Positions 8,587 to 17,892 of a stretch of DNA of 64,000 nt are shown here, piece after piece. Each line of letters begins with the position of its first letter. Position 1 is the first letter of the stretch. The position numbers and the translations under genes were made by a program. The notes under the pieces are model-generated. The model ran no database searches. It worked only from the letters and a program-made list of their open reading frames with translations, and had not been told where the DNA came from. The stretch lies in contig NZ_PCQA01000004.1 in assembly GCF_002979915.1 (NCBI RefSeq), positions 1 through 64,000 of the forward strand, read 5' to 3'. The stretch is from Arthrobacter sp. MYb213 (GTDB lineage: Bacteria > Actinomycetota > Actinomycetes > Actinomycetales > Micrococcaceae).

Positions 8587-9785
8587 TAGCTGCGTTTTCG
8601 CAATACTAAGTACAGGCCGAGACCCACACAGCACAGGTACACCCCGGTTACCGCCAGCCAGCCGGTAGTGAACCCGCCTGGTGAGGAGATTAACGCACCC
8701 ATAGCCAGTGGTCCAAAAGTAAACCCGGCAAACTGCCCGGCCGAGACAATGCCGGTGGAACTACCTAGCGAAGCTGCTGGAACCGCGCGTAACAACGCGG
8801 CCATCAACACCACCGAAACTCCAAGGGCCGCAGCACCATGTAAGAGCACAGCAATCCATAACAGAGGCGCAGAATGCTGTACCTGGGCTTGCCAAAAGGT
8901 CAACGCACCACTGGTGGCTAACAGGGCTAAGGTGAGCAACAGTTTGGGTGCAGAGACTCCTTTAGACATCAGTGCTCCCCAGCCGATACGTGCGGCCACG
9001 CCGAAGGCTCCTGCCACGGCAGCGGTCAGACCGCCTAAAAGCAATGAAAAGTGCAATTCGCGCACCGCAAACAAGGGAAGGTACACGTTGGTTGCCTGCA
9101 CCCCCATACCGTTAATGAAGCCAAAAGCGGTCAACGTGATAACGATAAAACGGGTGGAAGGGCCGGTGGTGGTTGCCGTATTTTTCCGTGGCTTGCTCGC
9201 CGGGACCGGAAGTAGGGCGGTGGCGTTGATCAGCCTGACCGTCAGCACCCCGAGTACCGCGGCAAGCAGCGCTCCGACCAGTGAAGCTCCGCGCCAGCCA
9301 ATCCAGGCGGCCAGCAACGGGAATCCGAGACTGCCCACCAGCTGGCTTACCTGCACACCAGATTGCTTGACACCCGTCCACGTGATGCGTTGTGCCCCTG
9401 GCACGCGTTGGACCAACACTCGATTGGTTACCCCGTTGGGGAAGGACTGCGCGAAGCCAGCGAACATCGCGGCCACGAGAAGCAACGCGTAGCCGCTGGG
9501 AATAGCAGCCAAGGCAAGTGCGGCAGCCGATAGTCCAAAGACGATGATGAATAAGCTGGCGTCGGTACGCCGATCCGCAAACTTACTAAAGGCGGCGTTA
9601 CCTATAGCCGCGCAACCGAAACATACGGTGGCAAGTAAACCGAACTGCGTCTCGCTGATTTGCAGGTCCGAAATAACCAGGTCGCTGGTGGCACTGAGCC
9701 CGTAGGTAAACAACGGGGCGATACCCACTGAGGCCAGGAGCACCAGCAGCAAGCCGGCTCCGGGTTTGGCCATATGCTGTTGCAT
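8586..9785 (-). CDS. Major facilitator superfamily transporter
   Basis: A 399-residue, twelve-helix MFS permease. The loop 2-3 motif is recognizable as NAAFSKFADRRT, and the two six-helix halves are separated by a hydrophilic stretch at about residues 195-210 (ASKPRKNTATTT). The substrate is unknown; the layout resembles drug or metabolite exporters. The start at 9785 has AGGGAG upstream. It is the first gene of a probable four-gene minus-strand unit (MFS, AraC, VOC, DUF1801) and diverges from the argA gene. Confidence 0.85.
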   Translation of the reverse strand: MQQHMAKPGAGLLLVLLASVGIAPLFTYGLSATSDLVISDLQISETQFGLLATVCFGCAAIGNAAFSKFADRRTDASLFIIVFGLSAAALALAAIPSGYALLLVAAMFAGFAQSFPNGVTNRVLVQRVPGAQRITWTGVKQSGVQVSQLVGSLGFPLLAAWIGWRGASLVGALLAAVLGVLTVRLINATALLPVPASKPRKNTATTTGPSTRFIVITLTAFGFINGMGVQATNVYLPLFAVRELHFSLLLGGLTAAVAGAFGVAARIGWGALMSKGVSAPKLLLTLALLATSGALTFWQAQVQHSAPLLWIAVLLHGAAALGVSVVLMAALLRAVPAASLGSSTGIVSAGQFAGFTFGPLAMGALISSPGGFTTGWLAVTGVYLCCVGLGLYLVLRKRS

Positions 9786-9891
9786 CGTGCTCCCTGATTT
9801 GTGGTTGTCCGTCCTTAGTGTTGCATATTGCTTGGCTGATATGTCACAAAAAAGACTTCAGCGCTTGGGTGGGCTTGGTTACGGGAATAGT

Positions 9892-10410
9892 ATGTGGCAG
9901 GTGAATACTTTTACCGTCCGTTCAGCCCGTACCAGCGATGTCGCGAAAATTAGGGACCTTGTGCGCCCGCTCGCGGTAGACCGAATCTTGCTGGATAAGG
10001 AAGCGGTAACCTACTACGAGTCCATACAAGAGTTCGTCATCGCCGAAGACGCTAGCGGTGGCGAAGTAGTCGGCTGTGGTGGACTGCACGTGATCTGGGA
10101 AGATATCGCAGAGATCCGCACGCTGGCCTCCAGCACCAAATACCGCGGTCAGGGTGTTGGGCATGTGCTGATTGAAGAATTACTGCGCAGAGCCAAAGAA
10201 GTCGGAGTATCCCGGGTATTCTGCCTGACCTTCGAAGTGGAATTTTTTGAACGTCATGGGTTCACCGTGATGGCCGATCAATCCGCGGTCGACCAAGAGG
10301 TGTATCAGGAACTGCTGCACTCGCGCGATGAGGGCGTGGCAGAATTCCTGGACCTCGCGCGGGTGAAGCCAAATACCTTGGGCAATACCCGAATGATCTT
10401 GACCTTCTAG
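9892..10410 (+). CDS. argA: Amino-acid N-acetyltransferase (ArgA-like GNAT, Rv2747 type)
   Basis: Predicted to acetylate glutamate (or glutamine) as the first step of arginine biosynthesis. A 172-residue stand-alone GNAT domain with the acetyl-CoA loop YRGQGVGHVL at about residues 84-93. It strongly resembles the mycobacterial single-domain enzyme: VRSARTSDV at the start, VVGCGGLHVIWEDIAEIRT in the middle, and GVAEFLDLARVKPNTLGN at the end. ATG 9892 is chosen because it gives the family N-terminus; longer in-frame starts lie upstream and the ribosome binding site is weak. No other arginine genes are nearby. Its stop shares a CTAG with the convergent DUF1206 gene. Confidence 0.85.
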   Translation: MWQVNTFTVRSARTSDVAKIRDLVRPLAVDRILLDKEAVTYYESIQEFVIAEDASGGEVVGCGGLHVIWEDIAEIRTLASSTKYRGQGVGHVLIEELLRRAKEVGVSRVFCLTFEVEFFERHGFTVMADQSAVDQEVYQELLHSRDEGVAEFLDLARVKPNTLGNTRMILTF

Positions 10411-11213
10411 TCCATCGAATCGTAGCGTGCACGGAAAAGTAGATATACCGCGTAGGCCAGCAGTCCAACACCGATGGCCGCTAGCGCGACAGAACCAAAG
10501 CTTTGGTCTCGAATGGCTTTGAGCGCCCCATCAATTCCCGTTGCTTCTTCTGGGTCATGCTGAATTGTGGCGACAATAAACAGTAAGCCAAGAGCCCCAA
10601 GCACCAGGCCCTTGGCGATGTAGCCGACTGTTCCGGTGATTTTGACTGCGGGGGAGATTGCGGTGCCACCAGTGGTTTTTAGGTCTTTTAGGAACCTGCG
10701 GGTCACGCCGCGGAAGACGAAAAACCCGCCTATGCCGATCACCGTGGCGCCAAAAATAATCAATGCGATCTGCCCGGCCGGATGCCCCATCAGCTCACCG
10801 CTGAGGCTTGTAGCTGTCTTCGTTGAATCGCTGCCACTGCCGATAGCATAACGGCCAAAGGCGCCGCCGGTAAGCAGAAAAACTAACCCGGTGGACACAA
10901 ATTTTATGCGCGTACGGAGCTTGTCGCTGTGGAGGAATGCCTGAGAAATATTCCACAAACCCAAGAGCAGGGATCCGGCGGCACAGACCCATAACAACAC
11001 TTCACCAAATGGTTGAGACGCGAGAGCCTGGATGGCACCGCTTTGATCTGCTTGTGCGGATCCACCGGTGGCGAGCACCAAGGCCAACGCGCCTAAGACG
11101 CCGTGCAATATTCCATTGGCCACGTAACCGAATCTGGCCAATCGCTCAAACCAGGGGTGATCGGCTGCCCTGCGGGCGGCGTTAGCCGCGTCTGCGCTTG
11201 CATTCATAGCCAT
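10407..11213 (-). CDS. DUF1206 membrane protein
   Basis: About 268 residues with six predicted transmembrane helices arranged as three repeats of two, the DUF1206 pattern. Each repeat carries a similar ARFGYVANGILHG / GTVGYIAKGLVLG type motif. Function is unknown; the family is common in actinobacteria. Start is at ATG 11213 (MAMNAS) or 11207; a longer frame to 11294 would overlap mutY and is rejected. No clear ribosome binding site is visible. Its stop overlaps that of argA by four bases. Confidence 0.8.
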   Translation of the reverse strand: MAMNASADAANAARRAADHPWFERLARFGYVANGILHGVLGALALVLATGGSAQADQSGAIQALASQPFGEVLLWVCAAGSLLLGLWNISQAFLHSDKLRTRIKFVSTGLVFLLTGGAFGRYAIGSGSDSTKTATSLSGELMGHPAGQIALIIFGATVIGIGGFFVFRGVTRRFLKDLKTTGGTAISPAVKITGTVGYIAKGLVLGALGLLFIVATIQHDPEEATGIDGALKAIRDQSFGSVALAAIGVGLLAYAVYLLFRARYDSMD

Positions 11214-11259
11214 AGCATAGGACGGTAGTGCCCCAAATACGATAACTGGCGCGCGTTGC

Positions 11260-12168
11260 TTAACTTGGTAGTCGGATGCCTGATTCTTCGGCAAGCGCTA
11301 ATCCGTCGCTCAGCAGCCCGGCCAGTGCGCGTTCACGTTGCTCAAGCGGAGCATCAAGCTTGTGCAGGGCTACAAAGTCGCTGTGGTTTTGAAGCGCTAA
11401 ATCCGTCAGGAAAGTTTCGCGGTGTACGGGTTCTTCATGGGCCCGCAAGATTGCCATCATCGCCCCACGAACTTGGCGGTCGGTGCCCTTCCACGCTTGC
11501 CCCTTGGGCGCGTAATGCGGCGCGGGTTGTCCGGCTTTAATCCACGCGCAGTGTTCATAGACCGGGCAGGCATCGCATTTTGGTGAGCGTGCCGTGCAAA
11601 TCAGCGCGCCGAGCTCCATTACCGAAATATTCCACAGGTTAGCGCTTGAGTGCTCTTCGGGCTGCACCTGTTTGGCGCGGGCGAACTCGCTGGCCCGCGG
11701 ATTTGGTTCGGGTAGGGCCATTGCACCAAATAACCGGGCGTGCACCCGGCGGATGTTGGTATCAACTACTACTGTGCGTTGTCCATAGGCGAAACAGGCA
11801 ATGGCGGCAGCGGTATACTCGCCCACCCCCGGAAGTGCGCGCAGCTGCTGTTCGGTTTCGGGAACTTCACCGTTGTACTGGGTGGTGATTTCAATGGCGG
11901 CCGCATGCAAACGCATGGCGCGGCGCGGGTAGCCTAAACGGCCCCAGGCTTTTAACGCCTCGGACAAGGGCTCGGCGGCCAGATCTTGCGGCCGTGGCCA
12001 GCGGTGCATCCACTGCTCCCAGACCGGTAGTACGCGCACCACCGGGGTTTGCTGCAGCATGAATTCGCTGACCATCACGGCCCAGCCGCTGACGCCAGGA
12101 CGACGCCACGGGAGGTCGCGGGCATTGAGCTGGTACCAGTGATTAATTTGTTGGTGGATTTCTTGCAC
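11260..12168 (-). CDS. mutY: A/G-specific adenine glycosylase MutY
   Basis: Removes adenine mispaired with 8-oxoguanine in base-excision repair. At 302 residues it has the HhH-GPD core: GWAVMVSEFMLQQTPV at the start, LPGVGEYTAAAIACFAYG as the helix-hairpin-helix, and VVVDTNIRRVHARL carrying the catalytic Asp. The 4Fe-4S motif Cys-x6-Cys-x2-Cys-x5-Cys (CTARSPKCDACPVYEHC) follows. The C-terminal NUDIX-like 8-oxoG recognition part is short compared with E. coli MutY, as is common in actinobacteria. It lies near disA and radA, giving a small genome-maintenance neighbourhood, but not in one operon. Confidence 0.94.
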   Translation of the reverse strand: MQEIHQQINHWYQLNARDLPWRRPGVSGWAVMVSEFMLQQTPVVRVLPVWEQWMHRWPRPQDLAAEPLSEALKAWGRLGYPRRAMRLHAAAIEITTQYNGEVPETEQQLRALPGVGEYTAAAIACFAYGQRTVVVDTNIRRVHARLFGAMALPEPNPRASEFARAKQVQPEEHSSANLWNISVMELGALICTARSPKCDACPVYEHCAWIKAGQPAPHYAPKGQAWKGTDRQVRGAMMAILRAHEEPVHRETFLTDLALQNHSDFVALHKLDAPLEQRERALAGLLSDGLALAEESGIRLPS

Positions 12169-12253
12169 ATATCCACTCTAAGCGAGCCGATTCACGGTGT
12201 GGAATCGGCCCGCATTACCGGGCTGAGGCTCAGCAATGAACTAGCCTTAAGTC

Positions 12254-12856
12254 ATGAGTAATGCATCGGGGGGAAAATCAGCGGCCAGCGTCTATCGCCG
12301 CCGGCGCATTGCCGTGGCCGTGATCGCTTTAGCAATCGTCGGCTTGCTGGTTTGGGGCGGCGTAGCCTTGGCCGGAATTCTTGGAGCCAGCACGCCAGCC
12401 GAAAATAAACCACAGGCGGTGCCGAGCAGTTCGCCAAGCCCCAATGAGTCCGCGACACCTGACACGGGGGACAAATGCTCTTCGGATGAGGTAAAGATTA
12501 CCGCCAGCACCGACGCTGGTTCGTACCCTACCGATAAGCAGCCGGTGTTGATCCTTGGTATTGAGAACAGCTCAGAGCGTGAGTGCGAATTAAACGTGGG
12601 CACCACGCAACAAGAATTCTTGATCACCAGTGGCAACGACCGCATCTTTTCCACCCTCGACTGTCTAACCGATGGTGAAGATGTGGCAATGAAAATGAAG
12701 CCAGGACAAAAAGAATCCGCTCGCTTCACCTGGTCCCGGCAGCGCTCGGCCCCGGGTTGCAAGTCAGTCAACGTGAAACCACGTCCGGGAACCTACAAAT
12801 TCACGGCAGCCTTAGGTGAAAATAATTCGGAGCCGGTGACCTTCCAGCTGGACTAG
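12254..12856 (+). CDS. Membrane-anchored extracytoplasmic protein, unknown function
   Basis: A 200-residue protein with a basic N-terminus (SVYRRRR), one transmembrane helix at about residues 19-43, and a Pro/Ser/Glu-rich linker (AVPSSSPSPNESATPD). A C-terminal beta-rich domain of about 125 residues follows, with four cysteines that could form two disulfides outside the membrane. The C-terminal domain has the look of an immunoglobulin-like fold (LILGIENSSERECELNVG, a pattern also seen in DUF4232-like secreted proteins). The function is not recognised. Its TAG stop shares the CTAG at 12853-12856 with convergent disA. Confidence 0.75.
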   Translation: MSNASGGKSAASVYRRRRIAVAVIALAIVGLLVWGGVALAGILGASTPAENKPQAVPSSSPSPNESATPDTGDKCSSDEVKITASTDAGSYPTDKQPVLILGIENSSERECELNVGTTQQEFLITSGNDRIFSTLDCLTDGEDVAMKMKPGQKESARFTWSRQRSAPGCKSVNVKPRPGTYKFTAALGENNSEPVTFQLD

Positions 12857-13926
12857 ATATACCGGTCCAAAAGTGAGGACTCGGCCATCCGGGCTAGACC
12901 TTCCCTGATCGAACGCGCGCGCTGTTCGCCGACGCCTTCGATTTCCATCAGTGAGGTGGTGGACGCCGCCATCAGGTGCTGCAAATTGTCGAAGGCCGCC
13001 ACCAGTCGCTCACCGATAGCCTTGGGCACCGTGCGGATCTGTGAGAGCAGCCGGTAACCCTTGGGGGTGAGCTGGTCATCTTGGCTCACGGTCGAATTTG
13101 GGAACAGGATCTTGGTGAGCGCTTCCAGCTCGACCAATTGTGCGTCGGTGATCTCGGCGAGCTTCTTCAGCGCCGCGTCAATATCTAGCTCCACACCCTC
13201 TGCATTTGAATAATCGCGCAGGATCAGCTGATTATCGGCCTGCACCCCGGCGAGCAGTTCCGCGTGCTGGGCCGCAAGCAGGCGGCCGTCTACGCCTAGT
13301 TCTAGGACATGGCGGGAGATCTCCTCGCTGGTTCGGCGCAACATCTCGGTGCGTTGCAGTACCGCAAGAACCTCGCGAACCGTGGCGACATCTTCAATTT
13401 CCGCGGCAGACAGGGCGCTGGTGACCTGGTCCAACCGGTGCCGGTAGCGCTCTAGGGTGGCTACCGCCTGATTACCGCGCGCCAGTAGGCGCTCACTAGT
13501 TTCCAGCACGTGGCGCTCGCCGGCCGCATATAGCGTGATGGTATGCATCGATTGGGAGACCGAGATAACCGGGAAACCGGTCTGTACTGCCACACGTTCG
13601 GCGGTGCGGTGCCGGGTACCGGATTCTTGGGTTTCAATTGCAGCATCAGGCATGAGCTGTACGCCTGCTTGCAATACCTGTTTTCCCGTTGCGTCAAGAA
13701 TAATCGCCCCGTCCATCTTCGCTAGTTCGCGAATCCGGGTGGGTGTGTATTCGGTGTTTATCCGAAAACCGCCGGAGCAGATGGATTCAACTACCCGATC
13801 ATGACCTAGCACTATTAGCGCTCCGGTACGTCCACGCTGGATGCGTTCAAGCCCTTGAGCAAGCTCGGTTCCCGGTGCGATCCGGGCCAGAGTGGTTAAC
13901 AGTGCGGGGGTGGGGTGCAGTTTCAC
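12853..13926 (-). CDS. disA: DNA integrity scanning protein DisA (diadenylate cyclase)
   Basis: Scans DNA for lesions and makes cyclic di-AMP from two ATP. At 357 residues it has the standard octameric DisA architecture: N-terminal DAC domain (about 1-145) with the active-site motifs DGAI and GTRHRTAER, a helical linker, and a C-terminal helix-hairpin-helix DNA-binding domain (LMEIEGVGEQRARSIREGL). It lies 33 bases downstream of radA on the same strand, an arrangement conserved in many Gram-positive bacteria, so the two are probably cotranscribed. Confidence 0.96.
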   Translation of the reverse strand: MKLHPTPALLTTLARIAPGTELAQGLERIQRGRTGALIVLGHDRVVESICSGGFRINTEYTPTRIRELAKMDGAIILDATGKQVLQAGVQLMPDAAIETQESGTRHRTAERVAVQTGFPVISVSQSMHTITLYAAGERHVLETSERLLARGNQAVATLERYRHRLDQVTSALSAAEIEDVATVREVLAVLQRTEMLRRTSEEISRHVLELGVDGRLLAAQHAELLAGVQADNQLILRDYSNAEGVELDIDAALKKLAEITDAQLVELEALTKILFPNSTVSQDDQLTPKGYRLLSQIRTVPKAIGERLVAAFDNLQHLMAASTTSLMEIEGVGEQRARSIREGLARMAESSLLDRYI

Positions 13927-13959
13927 CGTGCGTCCTTTCAGCGGGCAGCAACCACCATT

Positions 13960-15354
13960 TTATCCTGTTGGATTCTTTCGCTGCGTAAAGGCGACGTCTA
14001 GCGCCTCGGTGATCGATTCGACCTGAAAAACGCGAATACCGTCTGGGATATTTTTTAGCGGTTCTGGGGTAGAAGGTGCCATGGCGAAAGAGAACCCCAG
14101 CCGGGCAGCCTCGGTAATTCGTCGGGAAATTTCTGGCACCTGACGCACCTCACCGGCCAACCCCACCTCGCCGAATGCGACAAAGTCTTGAGGAAGCGGG
14201 AAGTCGTTCATTGACGAGGCGATGGCTAGGGCGCAGGCGAGATCCGCTGCGGGCTCGGTAATTTTTACCCCACCCACGGTGGCGATATAAGAGTCCATCG
14301 CGGACAGATCCATGCGGGCTCGGGCCTGCAGTACCGCCAGCACCATTTGCGCGCGCGCCGGATCTAAGCCACTGGTAGCGCGGCGCGGAGCCGGTGCACT
14401 GGAGCGTGAAAGCAGGGTTTGCACCTCGGCGACCAAGGGACGGCGGCCCTCCAAGGTCACGGTAATGCAGGTACCTGGTACCGGGTTGCGGGTGCGGGTG
14501 ACAAAAAGCTTTGAGGGGTCGGTCAGTGAATGAATGCCATCTTCATTCAAATCAAAGCAGCCCACCTCATCGGTGGCACCGTAACGGTTTTTTAGCGCAC
14601 GTAGGATGCGTAGCCGGGAGTGTTTCTCGCCGTCGAACTGGCAGACCACATCCACTAGGTGTTCGAGCAGGCGCGGTCCGGCAACCGAGCCTTCCTTAGT
14701 TACGTGACCGACCATAATGGTGGTCATTGCCCGGGTCTTGGCGGCATTAATGATTGAGGCCGCGACCTCACGCACCTGTGACACGCCGCCGGCTGACCCG
14801 TCGATTTCCGCCGAAGAGAAGGTCTGTACGGAGTCCAACACCAAAAGCTGGGGGTCAATTTCACGAATCTGGCCCAGCGCGAGAGACAGATCGGTTTCCG
14901 CGGCTAGGTACAGATTATCTGCGACCGCGTTGATCCGTTCGGCACGTGATTTAACCTGCGCCGCGGACTCCTCGCCGGTCAGATAAAGTACGCGCAGGCC
15001 GGTTGCCGCCGCCTTGGCAGCTACGTCAAGTAGCAGGGTGGATTTTCCTACCCCGGGCTCCCCGGCAAGCAAGATCGCCGCGGCCGGGACGAGTCCGCCA
15101 CCGAGTACGCGGTCCAGCTCGGAAACCCCGCTGGTGCGAAATGCTGCTGCCGAACCATCAATTTGCGCAATAGGTTGGGCAATATGTGCCACCTTCGCGG
15201 CCGGTGCGGTGCGCGCGGTGACTGCACCAACCTCGTCGACCGAACCCCAAGCCTGGCATTCGCCGCAACGGCCAACCCATTTAACCGTTGTCCAGCCACA
15301 TTCGGCGCATTTGTAGCTTGCGGAAGGCTTACTGCGTGTGGAGGTCTTGGCCAT
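13960..15354 (-). CDS. radA: DNA repair protein RadA
   Basis: RecA-related, DnaB-like branch-migration helicase acting in recombination and repair. The 464 residues contain an N-terminal C4 zinc finger (YKCAECGWTTVKWVGRCGEC), an ATPase core with Walker A GEPGVGKST, the RadA-specific motif KNRYG (usually KNRFG), and a C-terminal Lon-protease-like domain. It starts MAKTSTRSKPS at 15354. It is the upstream partner of disA, whose activity RadA restrains in Bacillus (established knowledge). Confidence 0.96.
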   Translation of the reverse strand: MAKTSTRSKPSASYKCAECGWTTVKWVGRCGECQAWGSVDEVGAVTARTAPAAKVAHIAQPIAQIDGSAAAFRTSGVSELDRVLGGGLVPAAAILLAGEPGVGKSTLLLDVAAKAAATGLRVLYLTGEESAAQVKSRAERINAVADNLYLAAETDLSLALGQIREIDPQLLVLDSVQTFSSAEIDGSAGGVSQVREVAASIINAAKTRAMTTIMVGHVTKEGSVAGPRLLEHLVDVVCQFDGEKHSRLRILRALKNRYGATDEVGCFDLNEDGIHSLTDPSKLFVTRTRNPVPGTCITVTLEGRRPLVAEVQTLLSRSSAPAPRRATSGLDPARAQMVLAVLQARARMDLSAMDSYIATVGGVKITEPAADLACALAIASSMNDFPLPQDFVAFGEVGLAGEVRQVPEISRRITEAARLGFSFAMAPSTPEPLKNIPDGIRVFQVESITEALDVAFTQRKNPTG

Positions 15355-15384
15355 AGCTCAATGTTATCTAGCTAAACGGACAAT

Positions 15385-16515
15385 TCAGCTCAGGCGAGGC
15401 AGTGGCCCCACAGCTTCTTCGTGATCTCGGCCGGCCGCCTGCAATAGGTCGACAACCATCGGGCGAAGCAGCAAGACCAGTCCCTCACCTTGTAACCCTT
15501 CAACGCCAAGTTCGCGCGGGTCAAGTTGAGCCGCTACCTCTTCGAGCTGGAGCCGGGCGGCTTTCTCAAATTTTCTTTGTCCGGCCACGGTTGGTTCGCG
15601 CACCGAATGGGCCATCGTATTAACCGCTTCGGATGCGTCACGCAGCAGTGGTGCCAGGCTTTGCGCGCCCTGCTCGGTCAGTGCGCTATTACTGAGCACC
15701 GAGGCCAGCCGGCGGGCGAAAACGCGGCAGTTACGGGTGGCACGATCAAAGTGTTCAAAGCGTGAGGATAGCCGGCTGAGCTCATGGCGGTGTCGGCGTC
15801 CGGTGGGGGAGAGGGTGGCGACTTCACGGGCGGTACGGAAGGCGCCGGGCAGGGAATCGAGATGGCGTTGGGTGGCGCGAGCCTTGATCAGTGCGTGGAA
15901 TGCTGCGCGGTGGTCATTGTCGCGGACCGCCCAGGAGCATTCGATCATCACCTCGGATAACTCTTTGAGTAGGTCAGAGAGGCCGCTGACGGGGGTGCGT
16001 CGCGGGTCGCTGGGCCACAAGATCACGATGAGTAACGCCAGCACCGAGCCGGTCATCGCGTCAATTGAGCGGGCGAAGGGCCCGTCGGCACTAATCGGTA
16101 ACAAAACCACTAGGGCCGATTGCATACCCAGTTGAGTTGAGAAAATTGCGCCAGAATCCAGGTATCGGGCCACCACTAGAGATAGCGACATCACCGCGGC
16201 TGCCTGCCAAATACCCTGCCCCCACCAATGCATCAGCATGTCGCCCAAGGCCACACCCAGTGTGCAGCCTAGCGCGACCTCTGCGGTGCGCCGGGTGGTG
16301 GTGGCCGATCCGAAGCCTAGAGATACCAGCGCGCTGGTGGCGGCGAAGATTGGGTCGGTATGTCCCCAGATTGCCGAAGCGATCCAGAATGCGCCGATTG
16401 CGCCCAGCGTCATACGCGAGATGCGCGGTAGTGAGTTTCGGGTGCGCACCAGTCCGGAGCGGTTGCGTTGGCTCAGAAACTTCCACGCGCGGTGCGCTAT
16501 TCCTGCTTGGGACAT
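15385..16515 (-). CDS. FUSC-family (aromatic acid exporter-like) membrane protein
   Basis: About 376 residues. The N-terminal half has a cluster of hydrophobic helices (about residues 30-165, containing GAIGAFWIASAIW and ATSALVSLGFGSATTTRRTAEVALGCTLGVALGD). The R-x-x-x-x-x-G-C-x-x-G signature is typical of FUSC/YdhK-type proteins. The C-terminal half is cytoplasmic and helical. It may act in efflux of aromatic compounds or in envelope modification; the substrate is unknown. ATG 16515 is chosen over 16653 because the extra 46 residues lack family character and would run towards the pst control region. Confidence 0.75.
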   Translation of the reverse strand: MSQAGIAHRAWKFLSQRNRSGLVRTRNSLPRISRMTLGAIGAFWIASAIWGHTDPIFAATSALVSLGFGSATTTRRTAEVALGCTLGVALGDMLMHWWGQGIWQAAAVMSLSLVVARYLDSGAIFSTQLGMQSALVVLLPISADGPFARSIDAMTGSVLALLIVILWPSDPRRTPVSGLSDLLKELSEVMIECSWAVRDNDHRAAFHALIKARATQRHLDSLPGAFRTAREVATLSPTGRRHRHELSRLSSRFEHFDRATRNCRVFARRLASVLSNSALTEQGAQSLAPLLRDASEAVNTMAHSVREPTVAGQRKFEKAARLQLEEVAAQLDPRELGVEGLQGEGLVLLLRPMVVDLLQAAGRDHEEAVGPLPRLS

Positions 16516-16636
16516 ATCACTAGTGTTCCATGACACGCCGCAAGAGGGTGCCTTAGGTCGGCGATGTTGCGTCGGTTGGTGATGAAAACGCCAAAAACAA
16601 ATGAGGTGATCGAGCTCACGTGAGATTGTGTGGGTT

Positions 16637-16680
16637 GTTAACCTTCCGTTCACCTTGGCTGGGTGATCTGGTTACCTACG
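16637..16680 (+). promoter_or_regulatory. Candidate PHO box (PhoP binding region) upstream of pstS
   Basis: Two adjacent 11-bp direct repeats, GTTAACCTTCC (16637-16647) and GTTCACCTTGG (16648-16658), match the actinobacterial PHO-box unit (GTTCACC plus four bases). A third GTTACCT-type unit follows near 16671, one base out of the 11-bp phase. The position, about 80-125 bases before the pstS start, fits phosphate-starvation activation. Confidence 0.6.
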
Positions 16681-16761
16681 GCGTTTAACGTCGTATACGA
16701 AGCGTGGCAGATGTCCGCTGTTGGTCCCACTCAGATCATCTATAAATGGGGAGTAATACTC

Positions 16762-17877
16762 GTGAAGCTCAATCGTTTTGGCAGCGCTGCTGCAGTTCTT
16801 TCCGTCGCCGCGCTCGCACTGACCGCCTGCGGATCAGATAACCCAACCGCAGCCGCTGGCTCGGAGTCGGCCAGCAACTCGGCTGCATCAGGCGTCACCG
16901 GCACGCTAACCGGTGTCGGCGCTTCCAGCCAGAACTCGGCAATGGAAGCCTGGATTACCGGCTTCAAGGCCGAGAACGCGGACGCCAATGTGCAGTACTC
17001 CCCAGATGGTTCCGGCGCTGGCCGCGAAGCATTCTTGGCAGGCGGCGCACAGTTCGCCGGTTCGGATGCCTACCTGAAGCCAGAAGAAGCCACAAAGGCT
17101 AAGGAAGTTTGCGGCCCAGAGGGCGCATTCAACATTCCTGCCTACGTCTCCCCGATCGCGATCGCTTTCAACCTTGAAGGCGTCGAAGAGATCAACATGG
17201 ACGCAGCAACCATCGCCAAGGTGTTCAAGAAGGAAATCACCAAGTGGAACGATGAGGCTATCGCCAAGCAGAACCCAGATGTGGAACTGCCAGACACCGC
17301 GATCACCGTGGTACACCGCAACGATGAGTCCGGCACCACCGAGAACTTCGTTGAATACCTGAAGGCAGCAGCTGGCGACGTCTGGGACTACGATGTTTCC
17401 GGTGACTGGCCAAGTGACATCCAGTCGGAAAACGCTAAGGGCACCTCCGGCGTGGTCTCCACCACCACCTCCACCGACGGCGCTATCACCTACGCTGACT
17501 TCTCCGCAGTGGGCAAGTTGTCCACCGTGAACGTCAAGGTTGGCGAGGAATACACCAAGATTTCGGCCGAGGCTGCAGCCAAGGCTCTAGAGACCGCAAC
17601 CCCGGTCAAGGACGCAGCCGAGATCGATCTGGCACTGGACCTTGAGCGTGACACCACCGAGGCTGGCACCTACCCAATCGTGTTGGTTTCGTACCACATC
17701 TTCTGCAGCTCCTACAAGGATCAGGCAACCGTTGACCTGGTCAAGGCCTTCGGCAACTACGTCATCTCCGACGCAGGCCAGAAGACCGCACAGGAATCTG
17801 CCGGTAACGCCCCAATCTCGGCCGCAATTTCCGAGAAGGCTGCCAAGTCGATCGACGGCATCACCGTAGCCAAGTAG
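16762..17877 (+). CDS. pstS: Phosphate ABC transporter substrate-binding lipoprotein PstS
   Basis: High-affinity periplasm-side phosphate receptor, anchored as a lipoprotein. From GTG 16762 it is 371 residues. The start is set by GGGGAG eight bases upstream and by the signal peptide it gives (KLNRFG, a hydrophobic stretch, then lipobox LTAC). The PstS phosphate-binding segments are visible: GVGASSQNSAM, SPDGSGAGREAF, FAGSDA and NDESGTTENF. The ORF extending upstream to 16663 lacks a signal peptide in the right place. First gene of pstSCAB; a GC-rich hairpin follows it. Confidence 0.96.
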   Translation: MKLNRFGSAAAVLSVAALALTACGSDNPTAAAGSESASNSAASGVTGTLTGVGASSQNSAMEAWITGFKAENADANVQYSPDGSGAGREAFLAGGAQFAGSDAYLKPEEATKAKEVCGPEGAFNIPAYVSPIAIAFNLEGVEEINMDAATIAKVFKKEITKWNDEAIAKQNPDVELPDTAITVVHRNDESGTTENFVEYLKAAAGDVWDYDVSGDWPSDIQSENAKGTSGVVSTTTSTDGAITYADFSAVGKLSTVNVKVGEEYTKISAEAAAKALETATPVKDAAEIDLALDLERDTTEAGTYPIVLVSYHIFCSSYKDQATVDLVKAFGNYVISDAGQKTAQESAGNAPISAAISEKAAKSIDGITVAK

Positions 17878-17892
17878 TATCCAAGCATGACC

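Noticed and set aside
8668-9492. 274-codon plus-strand frame opposite the MFS gene
   Set aside because: Antisense shadow, with Pro/Thr/Ala-rich translation without domain or ribosome binding site.
7289-9785. MFS-AraC-VOC-DUF1801 group as an antibiotic resistance island
   Set aside because: No gene of a specific known resistance family and no signs of transfer; only a generic stress or detoxification grouping is supported.
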